From: Gemmatimonadota bacterium
Lineage (GTDB): Bacteria; Gemmatimonadota; Gemmatimonadetes; Gemmatimonadales; Gemmatimonadaceae
Direction of reading: 5' to 3'
Length of the DNA: 43,353 nucleotides
NCBI GenBank assembly: GCA_003223455.1
Contig: QHVE01000021.1
Location: forward strand, 1-43,353
The notes below the pieces were generated by a model. The model was not told the DNA's origin. It did no database searches and was given only the letters and a program-made list of their open reading frames with translations. The translations under genes were made by a program, and so were the position numbers. Position 1 is the first letter of the stretch; the number at the start of each line of letters is the position of its first letter. Positions 32,217-39,778 of this stretch are shown here, piece after piece.

Positions 32217-33254
32217 CTACCGCGTGCTCGGCACCACGATACGGCCAGCGACGATCTCCTGCCTGAGCTGCTCCAGCCTCGCATGCACCACGGGGGGGAT
32301 CAACCGCTCGTTGTTCTTGTCGTACACGTAGCCGACGCCGGATTCGGCGAGCCCGTACTGATAGATGCCGCCCCTGAACTGGCCGTCCTTCACCTTTCGG
32401 ATCGCGTCGTAGACCGCGTTGTCGACCCCTTTCACCATCGAGCTCAGCACATAGCCCGGCGCCTCACTGTACTGATCGGCGTCGACACCGATGGCGAGCT
32501 TGTTCGTCTGGCGTGCCGCCTCGAACACGCCGAGTCCCGTGGAACCCGAGGCGTGGAAGATCACGTTCACCCCCTGCTGGTATTGCGAGAGGGCGATCTC
32601 CTTCCCCTTGCCCGGATTGCGGAACGCTTCAGGGGTGACGCCGGCGTACTGCGAGAGCACGATGCAGTCGGGGCAGACCTGCTTCACGCCCGCCCTGTAG
32701 CCCATCTCGAACTTCTGGATGAGGGGCGAGTCCATCCCGCCGACGAAGCCCACCTTCTTGGACTTTCCGACGAGTGCGGCGAGCGCTCCGACGAGATACG
32801 AGCCCTGCTCCTCGCGGAACTTGAGCGCGGCGAGGTTGGCTGGTGGGGGTACGACCTTGCCGGATGGATCGGTGGCGACCGAGTAGTCGACGCCGGCGAA
32901 CTTCGTGTTGGGATACTCCCTGGCCAACTGCGTGAGGTCGTCGGTGAAGATGAATCCGACACCGATCACGAGATCCATCCCCTCTGCGGCGAGCAGGCGA
33001 AGCCCCGATTCTCTGTCCGAGCCTTCGCCTGGCTCGATGAAGCGGACCTGGACGCCCAGCGCTTTCTCGGCGCGCTCGGCGCCGAGGTAGGCGCCGTCGT
33101 TGAAGGACTTGTCGCCGCGTCCGCCGAGGTCGAAGACGACCCCCACATCTATGGTATGACCGGCCGGTGGAGCGGCGGCGCCCGCGGGATGGATGAACAG
33201 GAGGGCGACGTGGGCGACGAGCAGGGCGGCCACGAGGAGAAGCAGCTTCCGCAT
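32217..33254 (-). CDS. BMP-family nucleoside-binding protein
   Basis: A 345-residue exported binding protein (PnrA/BmpA family), receptor of the adjacent importer. The signal sequence LLLLVAALLVAHVALLF ends near AGAAAPPAG without a lipobox Cys, so it may be soluble periplasmic or held by an uncleaved anchor. The family core is clear: VGVVFDLGGRGDKSFNDGAY, IGVGFIFTDDLTQLA, NTKFAGVDYS, REEQGSYLVGALAAL, VGFVGGMDSPLIQKFEMGY and GVDADQYSEAPG. Conserved Asp, Phe and Glu residues of the ligand pocket fall in these segments. It is the first gene of the minus-strand operon; the 112-base upstream gap (33255-33366) shows no confident promoter. Confidence 0.93.
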   Translation of the reverse strand: MRKLLLLVAALLVAHVALLFIHPAGAAAPPAGHTIDVGVVFDLGGRGDKSFNDGAYLGAERAEKALGVQVRFIEPGEGSDRESGLRLLAAEGMDLVIGVGFIFTDDLTQLAREYPNTKFAGVDYSVATDPSGKVVPPPANLAALKFREEQGSYLVGALAALVGKSKKVGFVGGMDSPLIQKFEMGYRAGVKQVCPDCIVLSQYAGVTPEAFRNPGKGKEIALSQYQQGVNVIFHASGSTGLGVFEAARQTNKLAIGVDADQYSEAPGYVLSSMVKGVDNAVYDAIRKVKDGQFRGGIYQYGLAESGVGYVYDKNNERLIPPVVHARLEQLRQEIVAGRIVVPSTR

Positions 33255-33366
33255 GATGCGCGAAAACTGGCGCGCGGGCGGGAGGTGGGGAAGGCGGGAG
33301 CGCTAGCGCCGCGACATGGGCAACGACTCGACGCGCGCGATCGACGTCGACGAGTTGCTGCTCTCC

Positions 33367-34257
33367 CTACGGCGCGCGGAGCGACTGCCGCCGCGCCGGC
33401 AGGTCGACCGAGATCGTGGGATACGTGCGCACTCTGGGGCGCGTCTCGATGGCCGCGTGTTTCGCCGCCCAATCGAGCGCATAGTCGGCGACTTCCTCCC
33501 AGCCCTTCTGTGCCGTGAGCAGATGCGCACGCCCCTCGAACAGCTTCACCTCGGTGAGCGACCGCGACTCGTAGTGCGCCGCGTTCGAGCGCTGGACCAC
33601 GGGGGGCATGAGATGATCGGCCGATCCCGAGATGAACAGCAGCGGCGGGCGCGCGTCGTTGTGATAGTTCACGAAGGCGTCCTGCGGGCCGGGGATGAGG
33701 TTCGCGAGCAGGCTGTCCCAGAAGATCGGTCCGGACGCCGGGATCGCGTAGCGTTTGTAGAGCTCCAGCGACGCCGCTTCCGTGAAGGTGTTGGTGAACG
33801 CGTATCGCCACTGCTCCGGAGTGAGCGCCACGGCGCGGTGGCGGTTCGTCGGATTCCTCAGCACGGGAAACACCGACCGGAGCTGAGTGAACGGAGCGAC
33901 GACCACTCCCTCCGTCGGCGCGGAGTTGATGGCGACCCCCGCGGCGCCGAACCCGTGATCGAGCAGGATCTGCACGAACACACCACCTGCCGAATGCCCG
34001 ATGAGGAGAGGCGGGGCATCGAGCGCACCGATGATCTTCTCCAAGTGCGCGATGATCTGCGGAACCGTCACCCGTTCGATCGGCGACGGGTCGGCATTGA
34101 GCGCCTCGACCTCGAGCTCGAAGCCGGGATATGCGGGCGCGATGACCTTGTAACCTTTCGCCTCGTAGTACGGGATCCAGTGCTCCCAACTCCGTGGAGT
34201 CACCAAGAAGCCGTGGACGAGGACGATCGTGTCAGGAGCCAGAGTGCGATCGGTCAT
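33367..34257 (-). CDS. Alpha/beta hydrolase
   Basis: A 296-residue cytoplasmic hydrolase with no signal peptide. The oxyanion HGF is in VLVHGFLVTPRSWEHW, nucleophile S89 in LLIGHSAGG, the acid in ISGSADHLMP and His in EGRAHLLTAQKGWEE. The segment SAPTEGVVVAPF matches a common but uncharacterised bacterial group of this superfamily. It is divergent from an AraC regulator, which could control it. A 12-bp inverted repeat (34269-34305) lies 11 bases before the ATG. Confidence 0.88.
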   Translation of the reverse strand: MTDRTLAPDTIVLVHGFLVTPRSWEHWIPYYEAKGYKVIAPAYPGFELEVEALNADPSPIERVTVPQIIAHLEKIIGALDAPPLLIGHSAGGVFVQILLDHGFGAAGVAINSAPTEGVVVAPFTQLRSVFPVLRNPTNRHRAVALTPEQWRYAFTNTFTEAASLELYKRYAIPASGPIFWDSLLANLIPGPQDAFVNYHNDARPPLLFISGSADHLMPPVVQRSNAAHYESRSLTEVKLFEGRAHLLTAQKGWEEVADYALDWAAKHAAIETRPRVRTYPTISVDLPARRQSLRAP

Positions 34258-34268
34258 GATGCGCTGAG

Positions 34269-34305
34269 TTCGACTGAGCGTGCGGTGCGGACGCGCTCAG
34301 TCGAA
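34269..34305. promoter_or_regulatory. Perfect 12-bp inverted repeat between hydrolase and AraC gene
   Basis: TTCGACTGAGCG (34269-34280) and its exact complement (34294-34305) surround a 13-base loop. It could be an operator of the divergent AraC regulator or a 5' hairpin in the hydrolase message. The rest of the 292-base gap 34258-34549 has an isolated TTGACA (34451-34456) without a matching -10, and nothing else recognisable. Confidence 0.55.
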
Positions 34306-34549
34306 AGGGGTGATTGCCACGGTGGATGTCGAAAAGTGGACACCGTCCGTCGGCAGAGCTTGATCGTACATGCCATTTCTGGAATCTGCGTGCAGACTCG
34401 ACCAAAAAACCAGTCACGATTTCGCGACGGGATCAACAATGTGCCTTTCCTTGACAGTATCGGCGAGTAGAGACACCTTTGCGTCGGGATGCCCCCGCTG
34501 TCGCGACAGCGCTCACCGACCATCCGTCACGCCTGAAAGGAGCGGTGCC

Positions 34550-35473
34550 GTGCGCAGTCCTCGCCATCTCTCGTCGCCTGTGGAAGTGGCGGCGGCGCTC
34601 AGCGATACGGCCCCGGAGGAAGGCGCGATCTCGCTCCACCTCTCCGATTGGTCGGAGCTACAGCTCGTCCAGCTGCATTTCCACGGCGCTGGCAAGTGCG
34701 AGATCGCTCCCATCGCGTTCCACGCCGTTTCGACGTTCACCGGGAGCGCCTCGTACATGAGCGAGGAGGGCAACGGCTATCGGCATCCGCTGCATCTTCC
34801 TGCGGGCGCGACATGCTTTCGGGGAGCGAGCACGGGCGCGCGCTACGTCTGGACGGCGCCGCACGAGGCGAGCATCACCTGTCTCGACCCGGAGCTGGTG
34901 CGTCGCTCTGCTCTGGAGACTGGCCTGGCCAACCCAGATCGGATCGAGATCGAGAATGCCTTTCAGGAGCGCGACCCCGTATGCGCGCACCTGGTGCACG
35001 CGCTCGAAGCGGAGGCGCAGATCGGGCCCTACGCGGCGCAGTCGCTCGTCGTCCAGTCGATCGCGAGCGCGCTGGCCAGCCGGATCCTCGCGCGGCACAA
35101 CACCCTCGGCGCGCGCGACAAGCCTCTGCACGGCGGACTCGGAATCCGAACGCTGCGGCGCGTGCGAGCCTACATCGAGGAGCACGTCGGCGAGCCGATC
35201 TCCCTCGACGACCTCGCACGCGTCGCAGGAGTGAGCCGCTTCCACTTCGCCCGAATGTTCCGCGTCAGCACCGGCGAGAGCCCGATGGGGTTCCTGCTGC
35301 GCGCGCGGATCGAGCGCGGGAAGGCTCGCCTCAAGGAGCGCGACGTCAGCGTGTCGCGTCTCGCCACGGAGCTCGGCTTCGCCGACCAGAGCCACTTCAC
35401 GCGCACGTTCCGGCGGCTGGTGGGCACGTCGCCAAAACGGTTCGCGCGTCTGCAGGACGACGCGAAGAGCTGA
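34550..35473 (+). CDS. AraC-family transcriptional regulator
   Basis: A 307-residue regulator. The N-terminal half (about 1-190) is a ligand-sensing region without a clear family (LHLSDWSELQLVQLHFHG, YRHPLHLPAGATCFRG). The C-terminal 100 residues are a double HTH: EPISLDDLARVAGVSRFHFARMF and VSVSRLATELGFADQSHFTRTF, ending GTSPKRFARL. The start is GTG 34550, preceded by a strong GAAAGGAG seven bases away. The frame is open to 34370, but that extra N terminus is Cys/Ser/Arg-rich and lacks a ribosome site. It is divergent from the alpha/beta hydrolase. Confidence 0.9.
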   Translation: MRSPRHLSSPVEVAAALSDTAPEEGAISLHLSDWSELQLVQLHFHGAGKCEIAPIAFHAVSTFTGSASYMSEEGNGYRHPLHLPAGATCFRGASTGARYVWTAPHEASITCLDPELVRRSALETGLANPDRIEIENAFQERDPVCAHLVHALEAEAQIGPYAAQSLVVQSIASALASRILARHNTLGARDKPLHGGLGIRTLRRVRAYIEEHVGEPISLDDLARVAGVSRFHFARMFRVSTGESPMGFLLRARIERGKARLKERDVSVSRLATELGFADQSHFTRTFRRLVGTSPKRFARLQDDAKS

Positions 35474-35502
35474 GCGACCGAGCGGCGACCCGAGGCGACG
35501 GG

Positions 35503-35531
35503 CTGACGCTCACCGCCTCGCGGCGTATAAC
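35503..35531 (+). promoter_or_regulatory. Candidate promoter of the small membrane protein gene
   Basis: CTGACG (35503-35508), 17 bases, TATAAC (35526-35531). The expected start is near 35538, giving a leader of about 22 bases. The good spacing and -10 match make it plausible. Confidence 0.5.
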
Positions 35532-35559
35532 TTCGCTCCGCACACAGGTCGTCGGATCG

Positions 35560-36033
35560 ATGCGGCTCGCGGGCGGAGCGATCATTCGCGCGCTGCTCAT
35601 CGTGTCCGGTGTGTTCCTCCTCATTCCTGGACGGAATACGCAGGGCGATCCGTGGCACGAGCGCGAGATGGCGAGTTGTACGCTGTCCGACAGCGCCGAG
35701 GTGACGCTCTATCAGGGTGAGGGCGGCGGATCGGAGCCCACCTGGTATTCCGTCACGCACAATCCGAGAGGGCTCGAGCGCGAGCGGCAGATCCTTTACC
35801 GCTCCCGCTCGCCCGGCCTGTACGATCTCTTCTGCGACAGCACCGGTGTCGTCATCCAGACCGGAGGCGAGCCGATCACGCTCACCGCGAAGCAGGCGCG
35901 CCAGCTTCGCGAGTCGCCAGCAGCGGGTGCGCGATCCCGTCTCACGGTGCGCCCGGTGTTCGGAGCCGTGCTGCTGATCGCGGGCGGGGCGCTGCTCTGG
36001 TCCCTGAGGCCAAGGCGGGACGACGACGTATGA
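35560..36033 (+). CDS. Small membrane protein of unknown function
   Basis: A 157-residue protein with one hydrophobic helix at each end: residues about 7-24 (AIIRALLIVSGVFLLIPG) and about 133-151 (FGAVLLIAGGALLWSL). The segment between them has about 100 polar residues with two Cys (MASCTLSD, LFCDSTG) that could form a disulfide if it faces the periplasm. No family recognised. ATG 35560 gives the intact first helix; upstream residues in the same frame are the AraC shadow. It lies 86 bases after the AraC gene with its own candidate promoter, and converges with the SRPBCC gene. Confidence 0.7.
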   Translation: MRLAGGAIIRALLIVSGVFLLIPGRNTQGDPWHEREMASCTLSDSAEVTLYQGEGGGSEPTWYSVTHNPRGLERERQILYRSRSPGLYDLFCDSTGVVIQTGGEPITLTAKQARQLRESPAAGARSRLTVRPVFGAVLLIAGGALLWSLRPRRDDDV

Positions 36034-36098
36034 CGAGCGGCCGTGGCGCGCGCGCCGTCCGCAGCGCGCGCGCCCACTGAGCTACGAACTCTCGAAGT

Positions 36099-36623
36099 TC
36101 ACGGCCACGTCTGCGCCGTCGTCATCGGCGAGCCGCTCTCCAGCAGCGACTTGAGGTCGCTGAGAATCCACAGCCAACCGCCGCCCTCGCCCGGTCCCTG
36201 CAGCACACCGGCGACCATCGCCGCGTGACCCGGGGTCTTCTCGAGGTCGTGGATGACACTGAGCCGGCTCACGCCGCCCTTGCCCTCGACGATCTCGTAG
36301 GTGAGACGCGTGAACCCCTCCGCGTGGAGGGTCGGATCGATTGCCATGCGCCAGGTGACCACGAGCTTGCGCGGCGGATCGGACTCGATGACCTCGCCGT
36401 CGACGATGACGCCGGACATTCCCATCGCGGCCATTCCTTCGTTGGCGAGTCCGCGATACTTGCCGCCCGGACGCAGGTCGTACTCGTCGCGCAGGCCATA
36501 GCCGAAGCGCTGCGTCCATTCGGGCTTGGTGATGGCATCCCAGATCGCCTGCGGTGTGGCCCTGATGAAGATGCGATAGACCTGCGTCGTCGTGCCCGTC
36601 TCCGTCGGTGCGATGCTCGTCAT
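36099..36623 (-). CDS. SRPBCC domain protein (AHSA1/ArsR-linked)
   Basis: A 174-residue START-like protein. Family features: YRIFIRATPQAIWDAITKPEWTQRFGYG, DLRPGGKYRG, ESDPPRKLVVTWRMA, FTRLTYEIVEGKGGVSRLSV and the C-terminal GGGWLWILSDLKSLLESG. It encloses a hydrophobic pocket; the ligand is unknown. The start overlaps the ArsR stop (ATGA), as in the cassette at 25476. Residues before the chosen ATG in this frame are antisense-like shadow of the ArsR gene. Confidence 0.9.
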   Translation of the reverse strand: MTSIAPTETGTTTQVYRIFIRATPQAIWDAITKPEWTQRFGYGLRDEYDLRPGGKYRGLANEGMAAMGMSGVIVDGEVIESDPPRKLVVTWRMAIDPTLHAEGFTRLTYEIVEGKGGVSRLSVIHDLEKTPGHAAMVAGVLQGPGEGGGWLWILSDLKSLLESGSPMTTAQTWP

Positions 36624-36940
36624 GCCGAGTCCTCCTCCAGTCGTCGCTTCAGATCCGTGAGCGCCGAAACGCGGCGCTCGGTGAACTTGTCGATCCAACG
36701 GTCGTGGATGAGCCGGATCGGGACGACGTTGAGGAAGTGCAGCTTCTCCCTCCCTACCTTCCGGGTCACCACGAGCCCCGCGTCCTCGAGCACGCGGAGG
36801 TGCTTCATCACCCCGAACCGGGTCATCTCCAGATCGGATTCGAGCTCCGTGAGCGTGCGGCCGTCGCGCGCGAAGAGCCGATCGAGGAGATGCCGCCGCG
36901 TGGCGTCGGCGAGTGCCTTGAACACGCGGTCGTCGGTCAT
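36620..36940 (-). CDS. ArsR-family transcriptional repressor
   Basis: A 106-residue winged-helix regulator: VFKALADATRRHLLDRLFARDG, HTH TLTELESDLEMTRFGVMKHLRVLEDAGLV, wing TRKVGREKLHFLN, then a helical dimer tail (IHDRWIDKFTERRVSALTDLKRRLEE). It has no metal-binding Cys motif. It is paired with an SRPBCC gene by a 4-base overlap. It is preceded by a near-consensus promoter with a dyad between -35 and -10, and its ATG is 5 bases from the -10 box, so the message is probably leaderless and self-repressed. Confidence 0.93.
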   Translation of the reverse strand: MTDDRVFKALADATRRHLLDRLFARDGRTLTELESDLEMTRFGVMKHLRVLEDAGLVVTRKVGREKLHFLNVVPIRLIHDRWIDKFTERRVSALTDLKRRLEEDSA

Positions 36941-36945
36941 GGGAC

Positions 36946-36975
36946 ATAATAGGTGACTAAAAGGTCACCTGTCAA
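36946..36975 (-). promoter_or_regulatory. Promoter and embedded operator of the second arsR-SRPBCC pair
   Basis: On the minus strand, TTGACA (36975-36970), 18 bases, TATTAT (36951-36946), then five bases to the ATG. The dyad AGGTGAC (36951-36957) / GTCACCT (36964-36970) with a 6-base spacer fills the space exactly between -35 and -10. A repressor here would exclude RNA polymerase; it also lies in the upstream region of the divergent AidB-like gene. Confidence 0.8.
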
Positions 36976-37075
36976 GCCGAGGTGTTTTGGCCGCGTGGGA
37001 GAGCTCGAAGCGCGGACTCGTGGCGCGCGGGTACAGCGGCGACCTTACGAGTGTCTGGAACGCAGGGACAGTGTC

Positions 37076-38734
37076 ATGCCGATCGCCGACCGCTTCCGCA
37101 CGCACGAGGTGGAGAACCAGCCTTCGCCGCTCGCGCCGTACGACGCGTATGCCACCGACGTCGCGCTGCGCGAGGCGCTCGCGCGTGAGGGCGGTGCGTG
37201 GGCGGAAGACCAGGTCGCCGTCTACGGCCCGATCGCCGGCGGCGAGGCGATGGCGCTCGGCGTGGCCGCGAACGCACAGCGCCCGACGCTCCGTGCGTAC
37301 GACCGGTTCGGCGACCGTACGGACGACGTCGAGTTCCATCCCGCCTACCACCGATTGATGGAGCTGGCGATCGGCCACGGGGTGACGGGCTTCGCGTGGC
37401 GCGCCGCGCGCCCGGAGGGCGCCCACGTCGCGCGCGCGGCGCTGCTGTACCTGCACAATCAGGCCGACCAGGGGACGAGCTGCCCGCTGACGATGACCTA
37501 CGCGTGCGTGCCCTCGCTCGAGCTGCAGCCGGGGCTCGCGCACGAGTGGCTGCCGCGCATCGTCGCGCCGACGTACGACGGCCGCAGCGTGCCCGCGTGG
37601 GAGAAGGCGGGCAACACCGTCGGCATGGGAATGACGGAGAAGCAGGGTGGCTCCGACGTACGCGCGATCACGACACGCGCCACTCCGGTCGACAGGTCGG
37701 AGCCCGGTGCGCTCCACGAGCTCGTCGGACACAAGTGGTTCTTCTCGGCGCCGATGTCCGACGCGTTCCTCGTGCTCGCGCAGACCGACGATGGGCTCTC
37801 GTGCTTCCTGCTGCCGAGATTCGCCCCCGACGGATCGCGCAATGCGGTGCGCATCCAGCGGCTGAAGGACAAGCTCGGCGACTGGAGCAACGCGAGCGCC
37901 GAGGTCGAGCTTCAGGGCGCGCTGGCGTGGATGGTCGGCGAGCCGGGACGCGGCATCGCGACGATTCTTCAGATGGTGATGCTCACGCGCCAGGACTGCA
38001 TCATCGGGTCGGCCAGCATCATGCGTCAGGCGCTCGTGCAGGCGGTGCATCAGGCGCGGCACCGCCGGGCGTTCGGCAAGGCGCTCGTAGATCAGCCACT
38101 GATGCGGAACGTCCTGGCGGACCTCGCGCTGGAGAGCGAGGCGGCGACGGCGCTGGCGTTCCGCGTCGCGCGCGCCGTCGACGCGAGCGGACGCGACGAG
38201 CGGGAGCGCGCGCTGGCACGCATCGTCACCGCGATCGGGAAGTACTGGGTGTGCAAGCGGTGCCCGCCGTTCGTGAGCGAGGCACAGGAGTGCCTGGGCG
38301 GCAACGGCTACGTCGAGGACTCGGGGATGCCGCGGCTGTATCGCCAGGCGCCGCTCAACTCGATCTGGGAGGGGAGCGGCAACATCCAGTGCCTCGACGT
38401 GCTGCGCGCGCTGAAGAAGGAGCCCGCGAGCGAGGAGGCATTCTTCGCCGAGCTGGAAGCGGTCCGTGGGGGCAATACGCCGCTCGACCGCGAGGCGGGT
38501 GCGCTGCGCAAGCTGCTGGCGGCGGATGCCGACGACCTGGAGCCGCGCTCGCGCCGGATCGTGGAGCGGATGGCGATGGTGCTGCAGGCGGCCTGCCTCG
38601 TTCGCAGCGGCAACGTCGCCATCGCCGACGCGTTCGCCGAGAACCGGCTCGCACGCACGCACGGCGTCGCCTTCGGCACGCTCGAGCCGAGCGCACCGTT
38701 GGCGGCGCTGATCGAGCGCGCGTTCCCCGGATGA
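37076..38734 (+). CDS. aidB: AidB-like acyl-CoA dehydrogenase
   Basis: A 552-residue FAD protein of the AidB branch. Diagnostic segments: DRFGDRTDDVEFHPAYH, HNQADQGTSCPLTMTYA, GMGMTEKQGGSDVRAITTRA (FAD/substrate loop), GHKWFFSAPMSDAFLVLAQ, RRAFGKALVDQPLMRNVLADLA, ECLGGNGYVEDSGMPRLYR and LNSIWEGSGNIQCLDVLR. E. coli AidB is part of the adaptive response to alkylating agents and binds DNA through a C-terminal domain; whether that holds here is unknown. ATG 37076 has AGGGA upstream. The gene is divergent from the second ArsR/SRPBCC pair and may share its regulation. Confidence 0.92.
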   Translation: MPIADRFRTHEVENQPSPLAPYDAYATDVALREALAREGGAWAEDQVAVYGPIAGGEAMALGVAANAQRPTLRAYDRFGDRTDDVEFHPAYHRLMELAIGHGVTGFAWRAARPEGAHVARAALLYLHNQADQGTSCPLTMTYACVPSLELQPGLAHEWLPRIVAPTYDGRSVPAWEKAGNTVGMGMTEKQGGSDVRAITTRATPVDRSEPGALHELVGHKWFFSAPMSDAFLVLAQTDDGLSCFLLPRFAPDGSRNAVRIQRLKDKLGDWSNASAEVELQGALAWMVGEPGRGIATILQMVMLTRQDCIIGSASIMRQALVQAVHQARHRRAFGKALVDQPLMRNVLADLALESEAATALAFRVARAVDASGRDERERALARIVTAIGKYWVCKRCPPFVSEAQECLGGNGYVEDSGMPRLYRQAPLNSIWEGSGNIQCLDVLRALKKEPASEEAFFAELEAVRGGNTPLDREAGALRKLLAADADDLEPRSRRIVERMAMVLQAACLVRSGNVAIADAFAENRLARTHGVAFGTLEPSAPLAALIERAFPG

Positions 38735-38805
38735 GCGACGCCATTGCGGATCGGAATTCCATGAGCATCATCGTCGACGCACGCCCATCACTCGTCACCA
38801 CTCTC

Positions 38806-39258
38806 ATGCACCGACTCCTCTCCCACGTCACGCTCCTGCTCGCGCTGTCCGCGCCGCCACTCGTCGCCCAGCAGAAGTCCGCCACCACGAGTCCGGGCGC
38901 CGAGCTCATTCGCCTCGAAAACCAGTGGACCACGGGACTCGTCAAGCGCGACCGCGTCCTGTTCGACAAGCTCCTCGCACCCAAGTTCGTGTACACGGAG
39001 AACGACAAGCTGATGAGTCGCGCCGAGGTGCTGCACGAAGTGGCCGACGGGAGCGACCGCGTCACCGCGGCGCACAACGAAGGGATGGTCGTGCACGAGT
39101 ACGGGCCGACGACCGCCGTCGTGACGGGGTGGCTGATCGTCGCCTTCCAGGGGAAGAGCGGTGCATACACCAACCGCTATCGCTTCACCGACACCTGGGT
39201 GAAGGGAGGTCAGGGCTGGCAGATCGTCGCGGCGCAGGATTATCTGGCGCCCAAGTAG
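38806..39258 (+). CDS. Exported SnoaL-like/DUF4440 protein
   Basis: A 150-residue protein with signal peptide MHRLLSHVTLLLALSAPPLVAQ and an NTF2-like fold of the DUF4440 group. The family pattern is visible in ELIRLENQWTTGLVKRDRVLFDKLLAPKFVYTEN, the strand MVVHEYGPTTAVVTGWLIV and the end YRFTDTWVKGGQGWQIVAAQ. NTF2-like domains bind or isomerise small molecules; the role is unknown. In-frame ATGs at 38731 (overlapping the aidB stop as ATGA) and 38761 are alternatives. I chose 38806 because the hydrophobic signal starts there, but coupled translation from 38731 is possible. Confidence 0.78.
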   Translation: MHRLLSHVTLLLALSAPPLVAQQKSATTSPGAELIRLENQWTTGLVKRDRVLFDKLLAPKFVYTENDKLMSRAEVLHEVADGSDRVTAAHNEGMVVHEYGPTTAVVTGWLIVAFQGKSGAYTNRYRFTDTWVKGGQGWQIVAAQDYLAPK

Positions 39259-39262
39259 CGGC

Positions 39263-39778
39263 GTGCACTACGAGATTCGCGACCTTCGGCCATCCGAGTT
39301 CGAGTCGCTCGGCCGGCTGATGGTACGAGTCTACTCGAGCCTCGAGGGCTTTCCGACGCCGGCCGAGCAGCCAGCGTACTACGAGCTGCTGGCGAACATC
39401 GGGCAGTTCAGCGAGCGGCCGCATGCCCGCGTGCTCGTCGCCGTCGACAGATCGGGCACGATCCTGGGTGGCGTGGTCTACTTCGGCGACATGGCGCACT
39501 ACGGCTCGGGCGGGATTGCGTCGGAGGAGAGGAACGCATCGGGGATCCGGCTGCTCGGCGTCGATCCCGCGCACCGCGGCGCGGGGGTGGGCAGGGCGCT
39601 CACGAACGCATGCATCGAGCTGGCGAGAGAGGCAGGGCACGCGCAGGTCGTGCTGCACACGACGCAGGTGATGCGTGCGGCGTGGAGCCTCTACGAACGA
39701 CTCGGCTTCGTGCGCGCGCCCGAGCTCGACTTCCTCCAGGAGGGCTTTCCCGTGTTCGGCTTCCGGCTGACGCTATGA
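39263..39778 (+). CDS. GNAT-family N-acetyltransferase
   Basis: A 171-residue acetyltransferase. The acetyl-CoA loop is in GIRLLGVDPAHRGAGVGRALTNACIELAR (motif A, Q/RxxGxG/A form RGAGVG). Motif B is AWSLYERLGFVRAPELDF. Substrates range from amines and antibiotics to proteins; nothing fixes it here. It starts at GTG 39263, only 4 bases after the previous stop, without a strong ribosome site, and its stop overlaps the sulfatase ATG. Confidence 0.88.
   Translation: MHYEIRDLRPSEFESLGRLMVRVYSSLEGFPTPAEQPAYYELLANIGQFSERPHARVLVAVDRSGTILGGVVYFGDMAHYGSGGIASEERNASGIRLLGVDPAHRGAGVGRALTNACIELAREAGHAQVVLHTTQVMRAAWSLYERLGFVRAPELDFLQEGFPVFGFRLTL

Noticed and set aside
34451-34456. TTGACA as -35 of the AraC gene
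   Set aside because: No TAnnnT box occurs 16-18 bases downstream.
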